A program made the translations under genes and the position numbers. From contig LJUJ01000020.1 of the NCBI GenBank assembly GCA_001303785.1, positions 1 through 34,299 of the forward strand: a stretch of 34,299 nt of DNA. The letters run 5' to 3'. Shown in pieces: positions 21,967-30,426 of the stretch. The notes under the pieces were generated by a model. It did not search any database. It was not told the DNA's origin and saw only the letters and a program-made list of their open reading frames with translations. Positions within the stretch are counted from its first letter, which is position 1; each line of letters starts with the position of its first letter. Source of the DNA: Caldifarciminota bacterium SM23_42. Lineage in GTDB: Bacteria; Hydrothermota; Tepidihabitantia; SM23-42.

Positions 21967-23457
21967 GAATATTTTCTCAATTTCCTTGAATAATTTCTCT
22001 TCTTGCTTGGTGAGAGAGTCTACTGTAGTATTCATGGAACTGTTAAATTCACTGTCGGCTATCGATTTCAGATTGATGAGCACATTCAGGCGAGCTCCGA
22101 TGAATCCGCTGTGTAAAGCATGCAGCGCGACACCGACATCGGAAATCGCACTCTTCAATCCTTTTTGAGCCAATGTCTTGGCATATGGATAGACGAGAAG
22201 AATCTTCTTACAGACCTCAAGCGGCACGTGGGCGGCGTGTTTTGTTGCCTCTTGTACCGCAGCTTCTTTTTTCTTCTTCTCCTCGGTTGAATCATCGGGC
22301 AGCTTGAATGATTCCATTACTTTGTCGAACGCCTGCTTGTCTTTTTCGATATACTTATAGAATTCGTACATCTCGAGTTTCAAGTGGCCGTGAAAATCCT
22401 TCAACTCCTCATCCTTTGTCTTCTTCCACGTGATACCAGTCACCATGGCCAACAGTCCGGTACCTAATCCGGCTTCCAGGGCGGCAACACTACCGCCACC
22501 CGGGGTCGGTCGTGACAGAGCAAGATCATTCAAGAATTCCAGAATCGACTGCTTGCCTGCCTTGCCTCGTAGCCGATATTCGAGAATTTGATTTTCATTG
22601 AAACGGTCTAGCTGCAAGTAGTATCTTGCGGCATCAATCAATGCTTGCTCCGGAACCAAGCCGACAATTTCTGATTCCCTTATGTTCACGCCGTAACGCG
22701 TGGCTTCTCGCTTTGCAGTCTCAAACACACGGTACAGAGGCGTCTTCGTGTACTCGGTCATATTAATCGAGACCTGAGCAATGCCTTCGTCCTTCAATTC
22801 AAAACCGAGTGCCTTACAATATCTGAACCCGCCACTCATGAAGCGAATCGCCTTAGCAACTTTCTGCGCAATCCCAACATCAGCTGTGTTAAGGTTCAAA
22901 TTGAATGCAATGAGTGGAAACCGCGCACCCACTACAGTAGCACCTGCGGTCGGATGTATTTTTGCTTCGCCAAAATCGGGGCGTCGGTCAGGATTGGTCT
23001 CAATCTCGTCTCTGATGCCCTCAAACTCGCCTCTTCTGATGTTTGCAAGATTCGTGCGGTCAGGCCTGGTTGCTGCCGCTTCATACAGGTAAACCGGGAT
23101 TCTCAACTCGTCGGCAATCCTCTTCCCCAAGCGTTTTGCCAGTTCCACACACTCACGCGTCGTCGCATTGCTGATCGGTACAAAAGGAATGACGTCGGTC
23201 GCGCCCATACGCGGGTGCTCGCCCTTATGTTTTGTTAAGTCGATCAACTCCGCCGCTTTCTTTGCCCCCAGGAACGCGGCCTCGAGTACTGCTTCGGGTT
23301 CACCCACAAACGTCACGACCGCACGGTTATGGCTCGAGTCCATTTCCCGGTCAAGCAACTCGACGCCCGCACTCTCAATCTCCGAAAGTATCTGATTCAA
23401 CTTGTCTTCGTTGCGTCCCTCACTGAAATTCGGAATACATTCAATGATTTTTTCCAT
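21952..23457 (-). CDS. ftcD: Bifunctional glutamate formimidoyltransferase / formimidoyltetrahydrofolate cyclodeaminase
   Basis: A 501-residue fusion, as in the animal enzyme FTCD. The first part (1 to about 300) is the formimidoyltransferase, which moves the formimino group from N-formimidoylglutamate to tetrahydrofolate: IIECIPNFSEGRN, SSHNRAVVTFVG, HKGEHPRMGATDVIPFVPI. The second part (about 310-501) is the cyclodeaminase, which releases ammonia to give methenyl-tetrahydrofolate: FLNDLALSRPTPGGGSVAALEAGLGTGL. Many bacteria encode these as two genes. The ATG overlaps the end of hutI by 17 bp, so they are translated together in histidine breakdown, feeding one-carbon units to folate. The remaining pathway genes (hutH, hutU) are not in the window. 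Confidence 0.94.
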   Translation of the reverse strand: MEKIIECIPNFSEGRNEDKLNQILSEIESAGVELLDREMDSSHNRAVVTFVGEPEAVLEAAFLGAKKAAELIDLTKHKGEHPRMGATDVIPFVPISNATTRECVELAKRLGKRIADELRIPVYLYEAAATRPDRTNLANIRRGEFEGIRDEIETNPDRRPDFGEAKIHPTAGATVVGARFPLIAFNLNLNTADVGIAQKVAKAIRFMSGGFRYCKALGFELKDEGIAQVSINMTEYTKTPLYRVFETAKREATRYGVNIRESEIVGLVPEQALIDAARYYLQLDRFNENQILEYRLRGKAGKQSILEFLNDLALSRPTPGGGSVAALEAGLGTGLLAMVTGITWKKTKDEELKDFHGHLKLEMYEFYKYIEKDKQAFDKVMESFKLPDDSTEEKKKKEAAVQEATKHAAHVPLEVCKKILLVYPYAKTLAQKGLKSAISDVGVALHALHSGFIGARLNVLINLKSIADSEFNSSMNTTVDSLTKQEEKLFKEIEKIFLTTF

Positions 23458-24637
23458 AGATAACCTTTCCTTTTTTAATTGTGTATCTTACCATATCTTC
23501 CCCAAATTGGTAAGGAATTTTCTTATAATTATCAACATCAAGAACAACCAGATCTGCCTGTTTGCCCTCTTCTATACTGCCTATACGTTCATCTAGTCCA
23601 AGCGCCTTAGCACCGTTCTTGGTTGCGCCAATCAGCGCTTCCTCAACGTGCATACCATAGGCAAGACAGGCTAACGCAATAATCTTCAACATCGAATAGA
23701 TCATGCACGAACCCGGGTTGAAGTCGCTAGCAATCGCCACCGCTGATTTGGCAGCCCGGAATGCCGCCACGTTGGGCTTTTTTGTGAGGCGCAGAAAAAC
23801 CGAAGTGCCGGGCAACAGCGTCGGAATCACGCCCGCTGTCTTCATCGCCATGATATCGAGCCTTGTCGAGACAAGCAAATGGTCAGCCGATGTGCACCCA
23901 AGCTCGGCCGCAAGTTTTGACCCACCCAGGTTCGCGAATTCATCAGCATGGATTTTGAGCTTGAAGCCGTAATCCCTGGCCACGGAAAGAATTTCTTTGC
24001 TCTCTGTCCTGGTGAATGCGATGTTGTCGCAGAACACATCACAGAACGAAGCCAGCTTTTGTTTGGCAACATAGGGAATCATCTCCCGGGTGACGAGTTT
24101 AATGTAATCTCGACGCTTCATTTTCCTCGGAACCGCATGCACGAGCAAGGTTGATACTACATCAATTGGCGCACGTTTTTTCAGACGGTTGATGGCACGC
24201 AGCATCTTGTATTCAGTATCAGGCATGAGGCCATAGCCGCTCTTACTCTCGACCGTGGTCGTGCCATGCTTCATGATATTTCTCACGCGCTTCAAGCCGA
24301 GTTCGTAAAGTTCGCTCTCACTCGCCCGCATGGTTTTTCTTACTGTATTGGCGATGCCGCCGCCTGCTCGGGCAATTGCTTCATATTTCATGCCTTTCAT
24401 GCGCATTGCGAATTCATTCTCGCGGCTTCCACCAAAGACAAGATGCGTGTGAGAATCGACAAAACCAGGGCAAACCACACATCCTTGTGCATCAATAGTA
24501 CGGACCTTTGTTGAGGCTTTGATTGCTCCAATTTTCTTAATCGTTCCGTTCTCGATCACAACTGAGGTGTTTTTCACGACACCAATACCCCGTTTCATGG
24601 TCAGTACTTCTGAAGCGTCACGAATTAACGTCAACAT
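23441..24637 (-). CDS. hutI: Imidazolonepropionase
   Basis: Opens the ring of imidazolonepropionate to N-formimidoylglutamate, the substrate of the next gene, in the third step of histidine degradation. The 398 residues are typical in length. It has the amidohydrolase metal motif PGFVDSHTHLVFGGSR (H63, H65), the substrate loop ESKSGYGL, the HADEFAN metal/catalytic segment and IASDFNPGSC near the end. The start at 24637 gives the usual N-terminus (LIRDASEVLTM). There is no Shine-Dalgarno, and the promoter lies 7 bases upstream, so a leaderless mRNA is predicted. Confidence 0.95.
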   Translation of the reverse strand: MLTLIRDASEVLTMKRGIGVVKNTSVVIENGTIKKIGAIKASTKVRTIDAQGCVVCPGFVDSHTHLVFGGSRENEFAMRMKGMKYEAIARAGGGIANTVRKTMRASESELYELGLKRVRNIMKHGTTTVESKSGYGLMPDTEYKMLRAINRLKKRAPIDVVSTLLVHAVPRKMKRRDYIKLVTREMIPYVAKQKLASFCDVFCDNIAFTRTESKEILSVARDYGFKLKIHADEFANLGGSKLAAELGCTSADHLLVSTRLDIMAMKTAGVIPTLLPGTSVFLRLTKKPNVAAFRAAKSAVAIASDFNPGSCMIYSMLKIIALACLAYGMHVEEALIGATKNGAKALGLDERIGSIEEGKQADLVVLDVDNYKKIPYQFGEDMVRYTIKKGKVIYGKNH

Positions 24638-24644
24638 AACATCT

Positions 24645-24672
24645 ATTTTACCTCAAATTGACTACATGTCAA
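24645..24672 (-). promoter_or_regulatory. Promoter of hutI-ftcD, leaderless configuration
   Basis: On the minus strand TTGACA (24672-24667) and TAAAAT (24650-24645) are 16 bp apart. Seven bases (24644-24638) separate the -10 box from the hutI ATG, the same arrangement as at lepB. Confidence 0.8.
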
Positions 24673-24719
24673 CAACACACAGTTTATGCGCCAGGATATC
24701 GTTATCGTTGAGGCAGGAA

Positions 24720-24840
24720 TGCACTTGACTGTCATCTCTGAGATTTGCGCCGTCATCGCGAACAGTCGTGCGTATCCCGAGCAAAGCCGAGCGGGAACAT
24801 TAATTAGTGGTATTCTTCGAGCAAAGGAGGTGAAGCCGAC
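24720..24840. repeat. Degenerate intergenic repeat between hutI and the exchanger gene
   Basis: Gene-free DNA with pieces such as GTCATCTCTGAG, ATCCCGAGCAAAGCCGAGCGG and TTCTTCGAGCAAAGGAGGTGAAGCCGAC split over the stretch. These resemble worn copies of the 'GTCAT..CGAGC.AAGCGA' dispersed repeat seen between genes in many bacteria. The resemblance is loose. Confidence 0.35.
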
Positions 24841-24848
24841 GGGAGAAA

Positions 24849-25814
24849 CTACGTTATATTGAACAATCGCCCAATGAAATAGATATAGAATAGGATCAAT
24901 AACCAACCCTCCCATTGCGTAATTTCCTTATCTTGGGTCATGAAGAAAAACAGCAATGTCGCGATCAACATCACGGGTAGGGCGAAGAGCACGATGTTGT
25001 ACGGGATAACCAGAGGTCCGATCAATGCCGGTATTCCCATAACCATCAAGGTGTTAAAGACATTCGAACCCAGCACGTTACCCACCGCGATCTCTGGTTT
25101 ACCTTTCCTCGCGGCGGTGATTGTCACCACCAATTCGGGCAGTGAAGTACCCAAAGCAATCGCACTAGCCGCCAGCACCTCGGTACCGATGCCTAAGGAT
25201 TCCGAGATGTTGATGACCGCCTCAATCGTATACTTGCCGCCCAAGAAAATGAAAAAACCGCTCAAAACGAGTGTCAAGAGCGTCCTTGCACCGATTTTCC
25301 TCAAAGCACCGGTGGCCTTCAATTCCTTCTTGATCTGGAAATCTATCCGGCGCTTTCGCTCAGACACCGCGTGCAACATGTAGACAAGAAACCCGGCGAG
25401 TGCCAGGATGGCTTCGAAAATACTGAATGTACCGTCGACGATTGTAATCGCAAGAAAAAGAGCCGAGCCCATGAGTAAGGGAAGATCGATGTGAATAAGT
25501 TCGTAGCCGATCCTCAATTTCTTGCCGAAGATCGCTGCGATACCCACGATCAAGAAGATATTTGTAACATTGGAACCTACCACATTTCCGATAACGATCT
25601 GCGATGAATTCTCGAGCACCGCGAACAAGGAGGAAACAATCTCGGGCAAAGAGGTACCAATCGCAACAATGGTAACACCGACAATGAAATCAGGGATGCC
25701 GAAGGCAAGCCCTATGTGCTCAGCCGCATCGGTGAACCGGTCGGCCGCCCTTATCAAAACGTACAAACTGGCGACAAAAACGAGTATCCAGAAAAGCAAT
25801 GGGGAAATAATCAT
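24849..25814 (-). CDS. Calcium/sodium antiporter, CaCA family (YrbG-like)
   Basis: An inner-membrane exchanger of 321 residues with about ten membrane segments. The two inverted alpha repeats carrying the ion-binding residues are intact: AIGTSLPEIVSSLFAV with GNVVGSNVTNIFLIVG, and ALGTSLPELVVTITAA with GNVLGSNVFNTLMVMG. The GTSLPE and GNxxGSN motifs are diagnostic of the family. Bacterial members exchange Na+ (or K+/H+) for Ca2+; the exact ions here are unknown. It lies 33 bp downstream of a methyltransferase gene on the same strand and is probably co-transcribed with it. GGAG is 14 bases before the ATG, rather far for a ribosome binding site. Confidence 0.93.
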   Translation of the reverse strand: MIISPLLFWILVFVASLYVLIRAADRFTDAAEHIGLAFGIPDFIVGVTIVAIGTSLPEIVSSLFAVLENSSQIVIGNVVGSNVTNIFLIVGIAAIFGKKLRIGYELIHIDLPLLMGSALFLAITIVDGTFSIFEAILALAGFLVYMLHAVSERKRRIDFQIKKELKATGALRKIGARTLLTLVLSGFFIFLGGKYTIEAVINISESLGIGTEVLAASAIALGTSLPELVVTITAARKGKPEIAVGNVLGSNVFNTLMVMGIPALIGPLVIPYNIVLFALPVMLIATLLFFFMTQDKEITQWEGWLLILFYIYFIGRLFNIT

Positions 25815-25847
25815 CGAACTTCGATGATCTCCTGTGGCATTCCCATA

Positions 25848-26600
25848 CTACTTACGCGCTACAGCAATGAGAACATCACTCCCTTTCTTAGTGTACGGCT
25901 CAAACTTGTAGGAGCCGTAAAATCTAATGTTGCTGAAACCAGCTAACTGCAGAAGCTTGCTATAGTCATCTTTTAACAACATCTGTTCATAATCGACATA
26001 CCACACTTTAAGGTCTTGCTTCGGCTTGCCGTGTGGGATATCCAAGACATGATACCGCGCTCCTCTTTCGGTGTAGTCAATCACGAAAAGCCTTGAAAAG
26101 TCCTCTTTGCTGGAGGAAAGAATAAACCGCGGCTTCAACTTCCACTGTTTGTCGGTTGTACCCTGGGTTAAAACCAACATGCCGTTTTCACACATAACTC
26201 GGCGCATACTCAGAAAAGCTCTGATGACTTCTTTCTTGTCGGACATATGCAATATCGAACTCGATAGACAGGCGACCGCGTCAAACTTCCGCTTCAGATG
26301 CTTGTGTAAAACCCGGTAGTCTATTTTGTGCAAGGGGATCTTTATGTTAAGTCCTTTGAGATTTTTCCTCGCTCTGGCGAGCATGGAGTCGGATACGTCC
26401 GAGCCGACAACTTCACATCCTAAAGAATGAAACAGATGGAGGTCATGTCCAGTACCACAAGCACAATCGAGAACTGAATGGATCTTATTCTCGACAAACA
26501 ATTTCTGGAAAAACGTTCGGTAGACTGGTTTGTGCTCACCGAATTTTTCATGAAACAAGTCGTACCGTTCGGCAAAATCCTGATATCGGTCTTTAGCCAT
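25848..26600 (-). CDS. Class I SAM-dependent methyltransferase
   Basis: A 250-residue Rossmann-fold methyltransferase. The SAM-binding motif I is VLDCACGTGHDLH (43-55), followed by the acidic motif II in VVGSDVSDSM and the post-motif FDAVACLSSSILHMSD and MLVLTQGTTD. It resembles the small-molecule type (UbiE/glycine methyltransferase-like) and has no nucleic-acid binding domain. The substrate is unknown. It starts at ATG 26600 with AGG upstream and an 85-base leader from a good promoter. It heads a two-gene unit with the Ca2+/Na+ exchanger, with no obvious functional link. Confidence 0.87.
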   Translation of the reverse strand: MAKDRYQDFAERYDLFHEKFGEHKPVYRTFFQKLFVENKIHSVLDCACGTGHDLHLFHSLGCEVVGSDVSDSMLARARKNLKGLNIKIPLHKIDYRVLHKHLKRKFDAVACLSSSILHMSDKKEVIRAFLSMRRVMCENGMLVLTQGTTDKQWKLKPRFILSSSKEDFSRLFVIDYTERGARYHVLDIPHGKPKQDLKVWYVDYEQMLLKDDYSKLLQLAGFSNIRFYGSYKFEPYTKKGSDVLIAVARK

Positions 26601-26691
26601 TACGCACCTGCCTTATGTGACTAGGAAGATTTGAATTCTTCAATATCCATAGAGTGTTGGAGCCTGAAGGTGGGATACAAAACACTGTGAC

Positions 26692-26719
26692 ATTATACAC
26701 AGATTTTGGTAGAAGTCAA
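26692..26719 (-). promoter_or_regulatory. Promoter of the methyltransferase-exchanger unit (TTGACT-16-TATAAT)
   Basis: On the minus strand TTGACT (26719-26714) and TATAAT (26697-26692) are 16 bp apart. The expected start near 26685 gives a leader of about 85 bases, the longest of the promoters found here. Confidence 0.8.
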
Positions 26720-27066
26720 CTGGTTTTTTGGATTAGTATAACAGCACGCGCGCCGTCAAGAATCAAACAGACAATTGGGAGAACAAATGAACTCCGTAGT
26801 GTTTCGAGAAATTCAGCCTGCGATTTTGAGAGAACCTGTTTATGCTAAATCTATATATCACCGAAATTGCTCATTATCACTCATTTGTAGGCATTTTGTT
26901 TTTTCTCTCCATCCGCCACGAACCCAAGCAGCTACTTGTGTTCTAAGCCGACTTATCCTCTAGTAGAACTTGGAATTGTTGAAAGAATTTATCGGAGTGA
27001 GATGGATCAAATAAAAAGAGTAGAGTGATTGTCGAAATCGCCCCTTTTTTTTCTCAATTCGTTCTC
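26720..27066. other. Intergenic region with no recognised gene
   Basis: About 350 bp upstream of the methyltransferase promoter and downstream of the esterase. Short reading frames here have no recognisable family, no good ribosome binding site and unremarkable composition. CCCCTTTTTTTT at 27041-27052 is a T-run on the plus strand but lacks a convincing stem. The sequence becomes visibly AT-richer from here rightward. Confidence 0.4.
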
Positions 27067-28737
27067 TTACCTTATCAAAAGCAACTTCTCTGTGGTACTG
27101 TAATCTCCTGCCCTGAACTTCAGGAAATAGACACCGCTTGGTACTCCTCTGCCCGAATTATCTTGACCATCCCAACGAACATTATGGTATCCAACTTGTG
27201 TTTTACGATTGACCAGGGTTTTCACTAACCGACCGTTCACATCGTAGATTTCCAGCTCAGTTGGAGAGCTTGTGGGTAGCGCATAGCTGATAGCTGTATG
27301 GAATTTAAATGGATTGGGTGAAATTTCATAGAGGCTAATACTCTTGGGAATATCTCCTTCTCGACCTGCTGCAATACCCCGGTCTCCAAAACGACCAAGC
27401 ACATATATGCTACCATTCCCTTCGAATGCAATGCCTCCATTGAGTTGTCCACTCACTGTAAAATCGTAGTAGCCACACTCTTCAATTATTTCTCTACAAA
27501 TTGATACAAGATGGCGTCTGTTAAATCTTACCATCAAGTCCGGAATACCATCACAATCATGGTCCCCAACGCGGGTGTAGCCTTTCCTGTATAGTGGATC
27601 AATAGGTTCACCCCCGATTGCTGTTATTGCTACCGTACTTTCGTCTATATCTCCAACGTCATAGCCACATGGTAGTTCGACATAACAACGAAGCCACCTG
27701 ATGAAACATCCTCCACCCCATCCGATCCATAACCAATTAGGACAATAATCTGCCGTTGCTTCAATTCCAACAAGGAATGCTATCGAAATGGGAAACCGAT
27801 CAGGTAATTGACTAGAGTGATCACCGACATATGACTGAAACTCATAGTCCAATCCTAATTGATCAAGACAAGCTGCAAATGCAGTGTTCTGCGGGTAGCA
27901 GCCCATTTCGTCCATTGTGCCGCAATCGAAATATATCGCTAAGTCAGAATTTGGAGGCAGCATTGCGGCATATGTTGGTGGGTTATGCAGCAACCATTTG
28001 TCCCAAACCGAATCAATGATATTTGCTGGCGTATCGAGTGGGAGATCAACAAAGTATGGTGGATTTGTGAGATTTGGTGAGAAAGCAGCGCCTAAGGAGA
28101 AAAACACTCCTGAAAAGAACCCAGCAGCGGGGTTCCAGTAGTATGGGGGCCCAGCCGGGTATTCTGCTAAGAGATAAGGAAACGCAGCAACCAGCATTAC
28201 GTTGTATTCAAGAGTTCCACTGTGGGCTGCAAGACGCGCAGAAATATCAGGACGTTTCAGGCCTAATGTCATTGAACCATAGGCACCCGCCGAATGTCCC
28301 ATGAGGTATCGTTTCTCTCGTGTTGGGATTACTCGATAATTCGCCTCGACGAAGTCAACCAGGTCATTGATAATATAATCTTCAAATGCACCATTGAGTA
28401 TAGAATTTGTGTACCAGCTCACCAAGTAAGGAGCGCTCCTTCCATCAGGTTTAACGACAATGACCGATTCAATAATCTGGTTTTCGATCAACGAATCTAG
28501 GATATCGATAATAAAAGGATACCCTGTATGATCGTCAAGTGCCCCATGCAGAAAATAGATTACCGGATAATCAATGCTGCCAACAGGGTCATATCCTTCT
28601 GGTAGGTAGATCTGAACGAGACGATCGCTACCTAGTGCGGCGCTGTAAAAAGACGTTTCTATTACTGTTCCCTGGGCGTAGCTGCTTCCTGATAGACACA
28701 AAAACAATACGAGTACAACTGGTACAGATTTGCTCAT
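27067..28737 (-). CDS. Secreted esterase (esterase D/antigen 85-like) with C-terminal sorting domain
   Basis: A secreted alpha/beta hydrolase of 556 residues; the substrate is an unknown ester, perhaps of a polysaccharide. A signal peptide (1-21, VPVVLVLFLCLSGSSYAQ) is followed by the esterase domain (about 25-325). This has the oxyanion region VIYFLHGALDD, the nucleophile elbow MGHSAGAYG (S149), the probable acid in FDCGTMDE (D276) and the probable catalytic histidine in VGDHSSQ (H307). Residues about 350-440 form a small domain with GDIDESTVAIT and VGDHDCDGIPDLMVRFNR, a module I associate with secreted proteins of this lineage. The last 80 residues are a sorting module (YEISPNPF, IYDVNGRLVKTL, WDGQDNSG, PSGVYFLKF). 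GGAGG precedes the ATG. No clear 16-bp-spaced promoter was found. Confidence 0.9.
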   Translation of the reverse strand: MSKSVPVVLVLFLCLSGSSYAQGTVIETSFYSAALGSDRLVQIYLPEGYDPVGSIDYPVIYFLHGALDDHTGYPFIIDILDSLIENQIIESVIVVKPDGRSAPYLVSWYTNSILNGAFEDYIINDLVDFVEANYRVIPTREKRYLMGHSAGAYGSMTLGLKRPDISARLAAHSGTLEYNVMLVAAFPYLLAEYPAGPPYYWNPAAGFFSGVFFSLGAAFSPNLTNPPYFVDLPLDTPANIIDSVWDKWLLHNPPTYAAMLPPNSDLAIYFDCGTMDEMGCYPQNTAFAACLDQLGLDYEFQSYVGDHSSQLPDRFPISIAFLVGIEATADYCPNWLWIGWGGGCFIRWLRCYVELPCGYDVGDIDESTVAITAIGGEPIDPLYRKGYTRVGDHDCDGIPDLMVRFNRRHLVSICREIIEECGYYDFTVSGQLNGGIAFEGNGSIYVLGRFGDRGIAAGREGDIPKSISLYEISPNPFKFHTAISYALPTSSPTELEIYDVNGRLVKTLVNRKTQVGYHNVRWDGQDNSGRGVPSGVYFLKFRAGDYSTTEKLLLIR

Positions 28738-28897
28738 TTTACACCTCCATCTTTTCCCCTCCTCATTGCTCTGCGAACCTCGCAGGGCGTTATACTATGG
28801 CGTTGCTAGTCAAAAAATTACCTAAACATTCTACACAATTTCCAATAATGGTAGCAAACTATCGACAGATATCAAGGGCTCTGAAGGGGTGACCCCA

Positions 28898-29743
28898 CTA
28901 TGAGTACTTGATTCCTTTAAACACTGTGTATGTATAGAAACCATAGTAATGTTGATTATTCAGAATATAATCATTTGAATCTGGGTCGCGTAGCCTTTTG
29001 AAATCTTTCCAATCAACCTCAGCAACTTCAGTCTCAGAATCTCCCCAAAACATTTGAATCAGCATATTTAATGCATTTCGATCATTTTCACTTAGTGGGG
29101 CAACAATATCTCGCAGGTAAGTTTTTACTACAACATCCTTGAAGTTGGCTTTTTTCAACCAATGTTTACCATTTAGTATGTGATTTGTAGGTTTCATTCC
29201 ATTCCTGAATGGTGCAGTTGCAGAAGATGTTGTATTGAGTCGAGCTTCAAGTAATGGGTGACCTGCAAGCAATTTTTGTGAAGACCAAAATAGTAAGACA
29301 ACAAAACCACCTGGTCTAATTACGCGATAAAATTCTTCGATTATCGGTACCGGATCTTCAGCCGGATAACCTAATTCTTTTGGACCTGGCCATACTGTAT
29401 CAGCACTCCATAGCCAATCAAAAGAATTATCACTAAAGGCCAGCGAATTAATGTCTCCTTCTTTGAATTGAATGTTCGTTGTCTGATAGTTATTCTTGGC
29501 ATATTGGATAAAATCTTTTGATAGATCTAGACCGATTATCTTTCCAGGTTCTCCGACGAATTCAGCAAGTAATTTTGTACAAGAACCAATTCCACATCCA
29601 GCATCCAGTCCGATGCTACCAGTAGGGATATCAATTGACTCAATTATCGAACGAATTAACGGTTCTCTGAACTTAGAAAGACATTCATAAGTATGTATTT
29701 CTGCTTCATGATTCTGGACACCGTATTCCTTTCCATTTTTCAT
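28898..29743 (-). CDS. SAM-dependent methyltransferase (UbiE-like)
   Basis: A 281-residue class I methyltransferase. Motif I is SIGLDAGCGIGSCTKLL (43-59), motif II is IIGLDLS, then GDINSLAFSDNSFDWLWSADTVWPG and the motif RVIRPGGFVVLLFW. This is the UbiE/COQ5-type plan for small-molecule methylation, and the substrate is unknown. GGGGGG lies 5 bases before the ATG. The codon and base composition is distinctly AT-rich compared with the genes left of 26 kb, which suggests more recent acquisition or a different part of the genome's composition range. It is in line with the HIT gene upstream, 84 bp away. Confidence 0.87.
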   Translation of the reverse strand: MKNGKEYGVQNHEAEIHTYECLSKFREPLIRSIIESIDIPTGSIGLDAGCGIGSCTKLLAEFVGEPGKIIGLDLSKDFIQYAKNNYQTTNIQFKEGDINSLAFSDNSFDWLWSADTVWPGPKELGYPAEDPVPIIEEFYRVIRPGGFVVLLFWSSQKLLAGHPLLEARLNTTSSATAPFRNGMKPTNHILNGKHWLKKANFKDVVVKTYLRDIVAPLSENDRNALNMLIQMFWGDSETEVAEVDWKDFKRLRDPDSNDYILNNQHYYGFYTYTVFKGIKYS

Positions 29744-29827
29744 TACATCCCCCCACTGTTATGTATTGATACTAGGTGAACCGAAGATTTAAGATTTGGA
29801 TTACCTTCATTAAGATTATACTGCGCA

Positions 29828-30307
29828 CTAAACGACAACTTCACCTTCAGACACTATTTTTCTCGCCTTTGCAGCAAATTCTTCAATCTCATCTCGAGGT
29901 AGTAATTCATCTTCTTTGAACATGTCGACTTGCATAAAAGGACCAGATTTAATGTGTTTCTTCTTGAAGCCATTACATGATGGTTGGAGTACAAAATGGA
30001 TATGTACTGGCTCCCAGTTACGGTTCGACCATAAGCAAACGTATATTTGGTCGGGTCTTAGAATATCACTGATGGTGTTCGAAACTTTGTGCAACAACGG
30101 TCCCAATTCCTGAATTTCTTCGTTATTTAATTCCCAAAAATGTGTACAATGACGGAACGGTTTGACGATGAGCGTACCAACACCCAGGGGTCCAATGCAG
30201 TGCTCAACAACCCAGTGCTTTGTGGCATATATTCTACCACCGGGTAATTCTTGCTTTCCGTTGATTATATTACAAGCAATGCAATTATTTATTTTTCCCC
30301 CTGGCAA
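29828..30307 (-). CDS. HIT (histidine triad) family protein with altered triad
   Basis: A protein of about 159 residues from the histidine triad group of nucleotide hydrolases/transferases. It starts with a Cys pair (C9, C12 in NCIACNII), has the typical LPGGRIYATKHWVVEH and GTLIVKPFRHC segments, and its active site reads PVHIHFVLQP. The canonical triad is HxHxH: here H102 and H104 remain (the middle one is the usual nucleophile), but the third histidine is Val106. The start is uncertain. TTG at 30307 is the only usual start codon before the Cys pair, only 8 bases after a -10 box, while a purine-rich GGGGG lies just inside the frame. Confidence 0.8.
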   Translation of the reverse strand: MPGGKINNCIACNIINGKQELPGGRIYATKHWVVEHCIGPLGVGTLIVKPFRHCTHFWELNNEEIQELGPLLHKVSNTISDILRPDQIYVCLWSNRNWEPVHIHFVLQPSCNGFKKKHIKSGPFMQVDMFKEDELLPRDEIEEFAAKARKIVSEGEVVV

Positions 30308-30315
30308 ATTTGATT

Positions 30316-30344
30316 ATTATATCTGGCAATGTAATTAAAGTCAA
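30316..30344 (-). promoter_or_regulatory. Promoter of the HIT gene (TTGACT-17-TATAAT)
   Basis: On the minus strand TTGACT (30344-30339) and TATAAT (30321-30316) are 17 bp apart, the only spacing other than 16 among the clear promoters. The -10 box ends 8 bases before the TTG taken as start, so the leader would be 0-2 bases. Confidence 0.7.
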
Positions 30345-30387
30345 CCGATGGCAGGATGACGCGGTGATGAGGTACATGCAAATCACC

Positions 30388-30415
30388 TTGATATTCTCAG
30401 CAAAATGCTTATATT
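30388..30415 (+). promoter_or_regulatory. Promoter of the VOC protein gene (TTGATA-16-TATATT)
   Basis: TTGATA (30388-30393) and TATATT (30410-30415), each one mismatch from consensus, with a 16-bp spacer. The predicted start near 30422 is only about five bases before the first ATG (30427). Confidence 0.6.
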
Positions 30416-30426
30416 TTATGTAACGG

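Noticed and set aside
26775-26963. Small plus-strand frame starting with ATG after GGGAG
   Set aside because: No recognisable family, low-complexity gene-free surroundings and no promoter; I see no support beyond the open frame.
27036-27055. T-run after CCCC as an intrinsic terminator
   Set aside because: The possible stem is only four base pairs.
28780-28830. TTGACT and TATAAC upstream of the secreted esterase as its promoter
   Set aside because: The spacing is only 13 bp, unlike every other promoter here; the true promoter remains unidentified.
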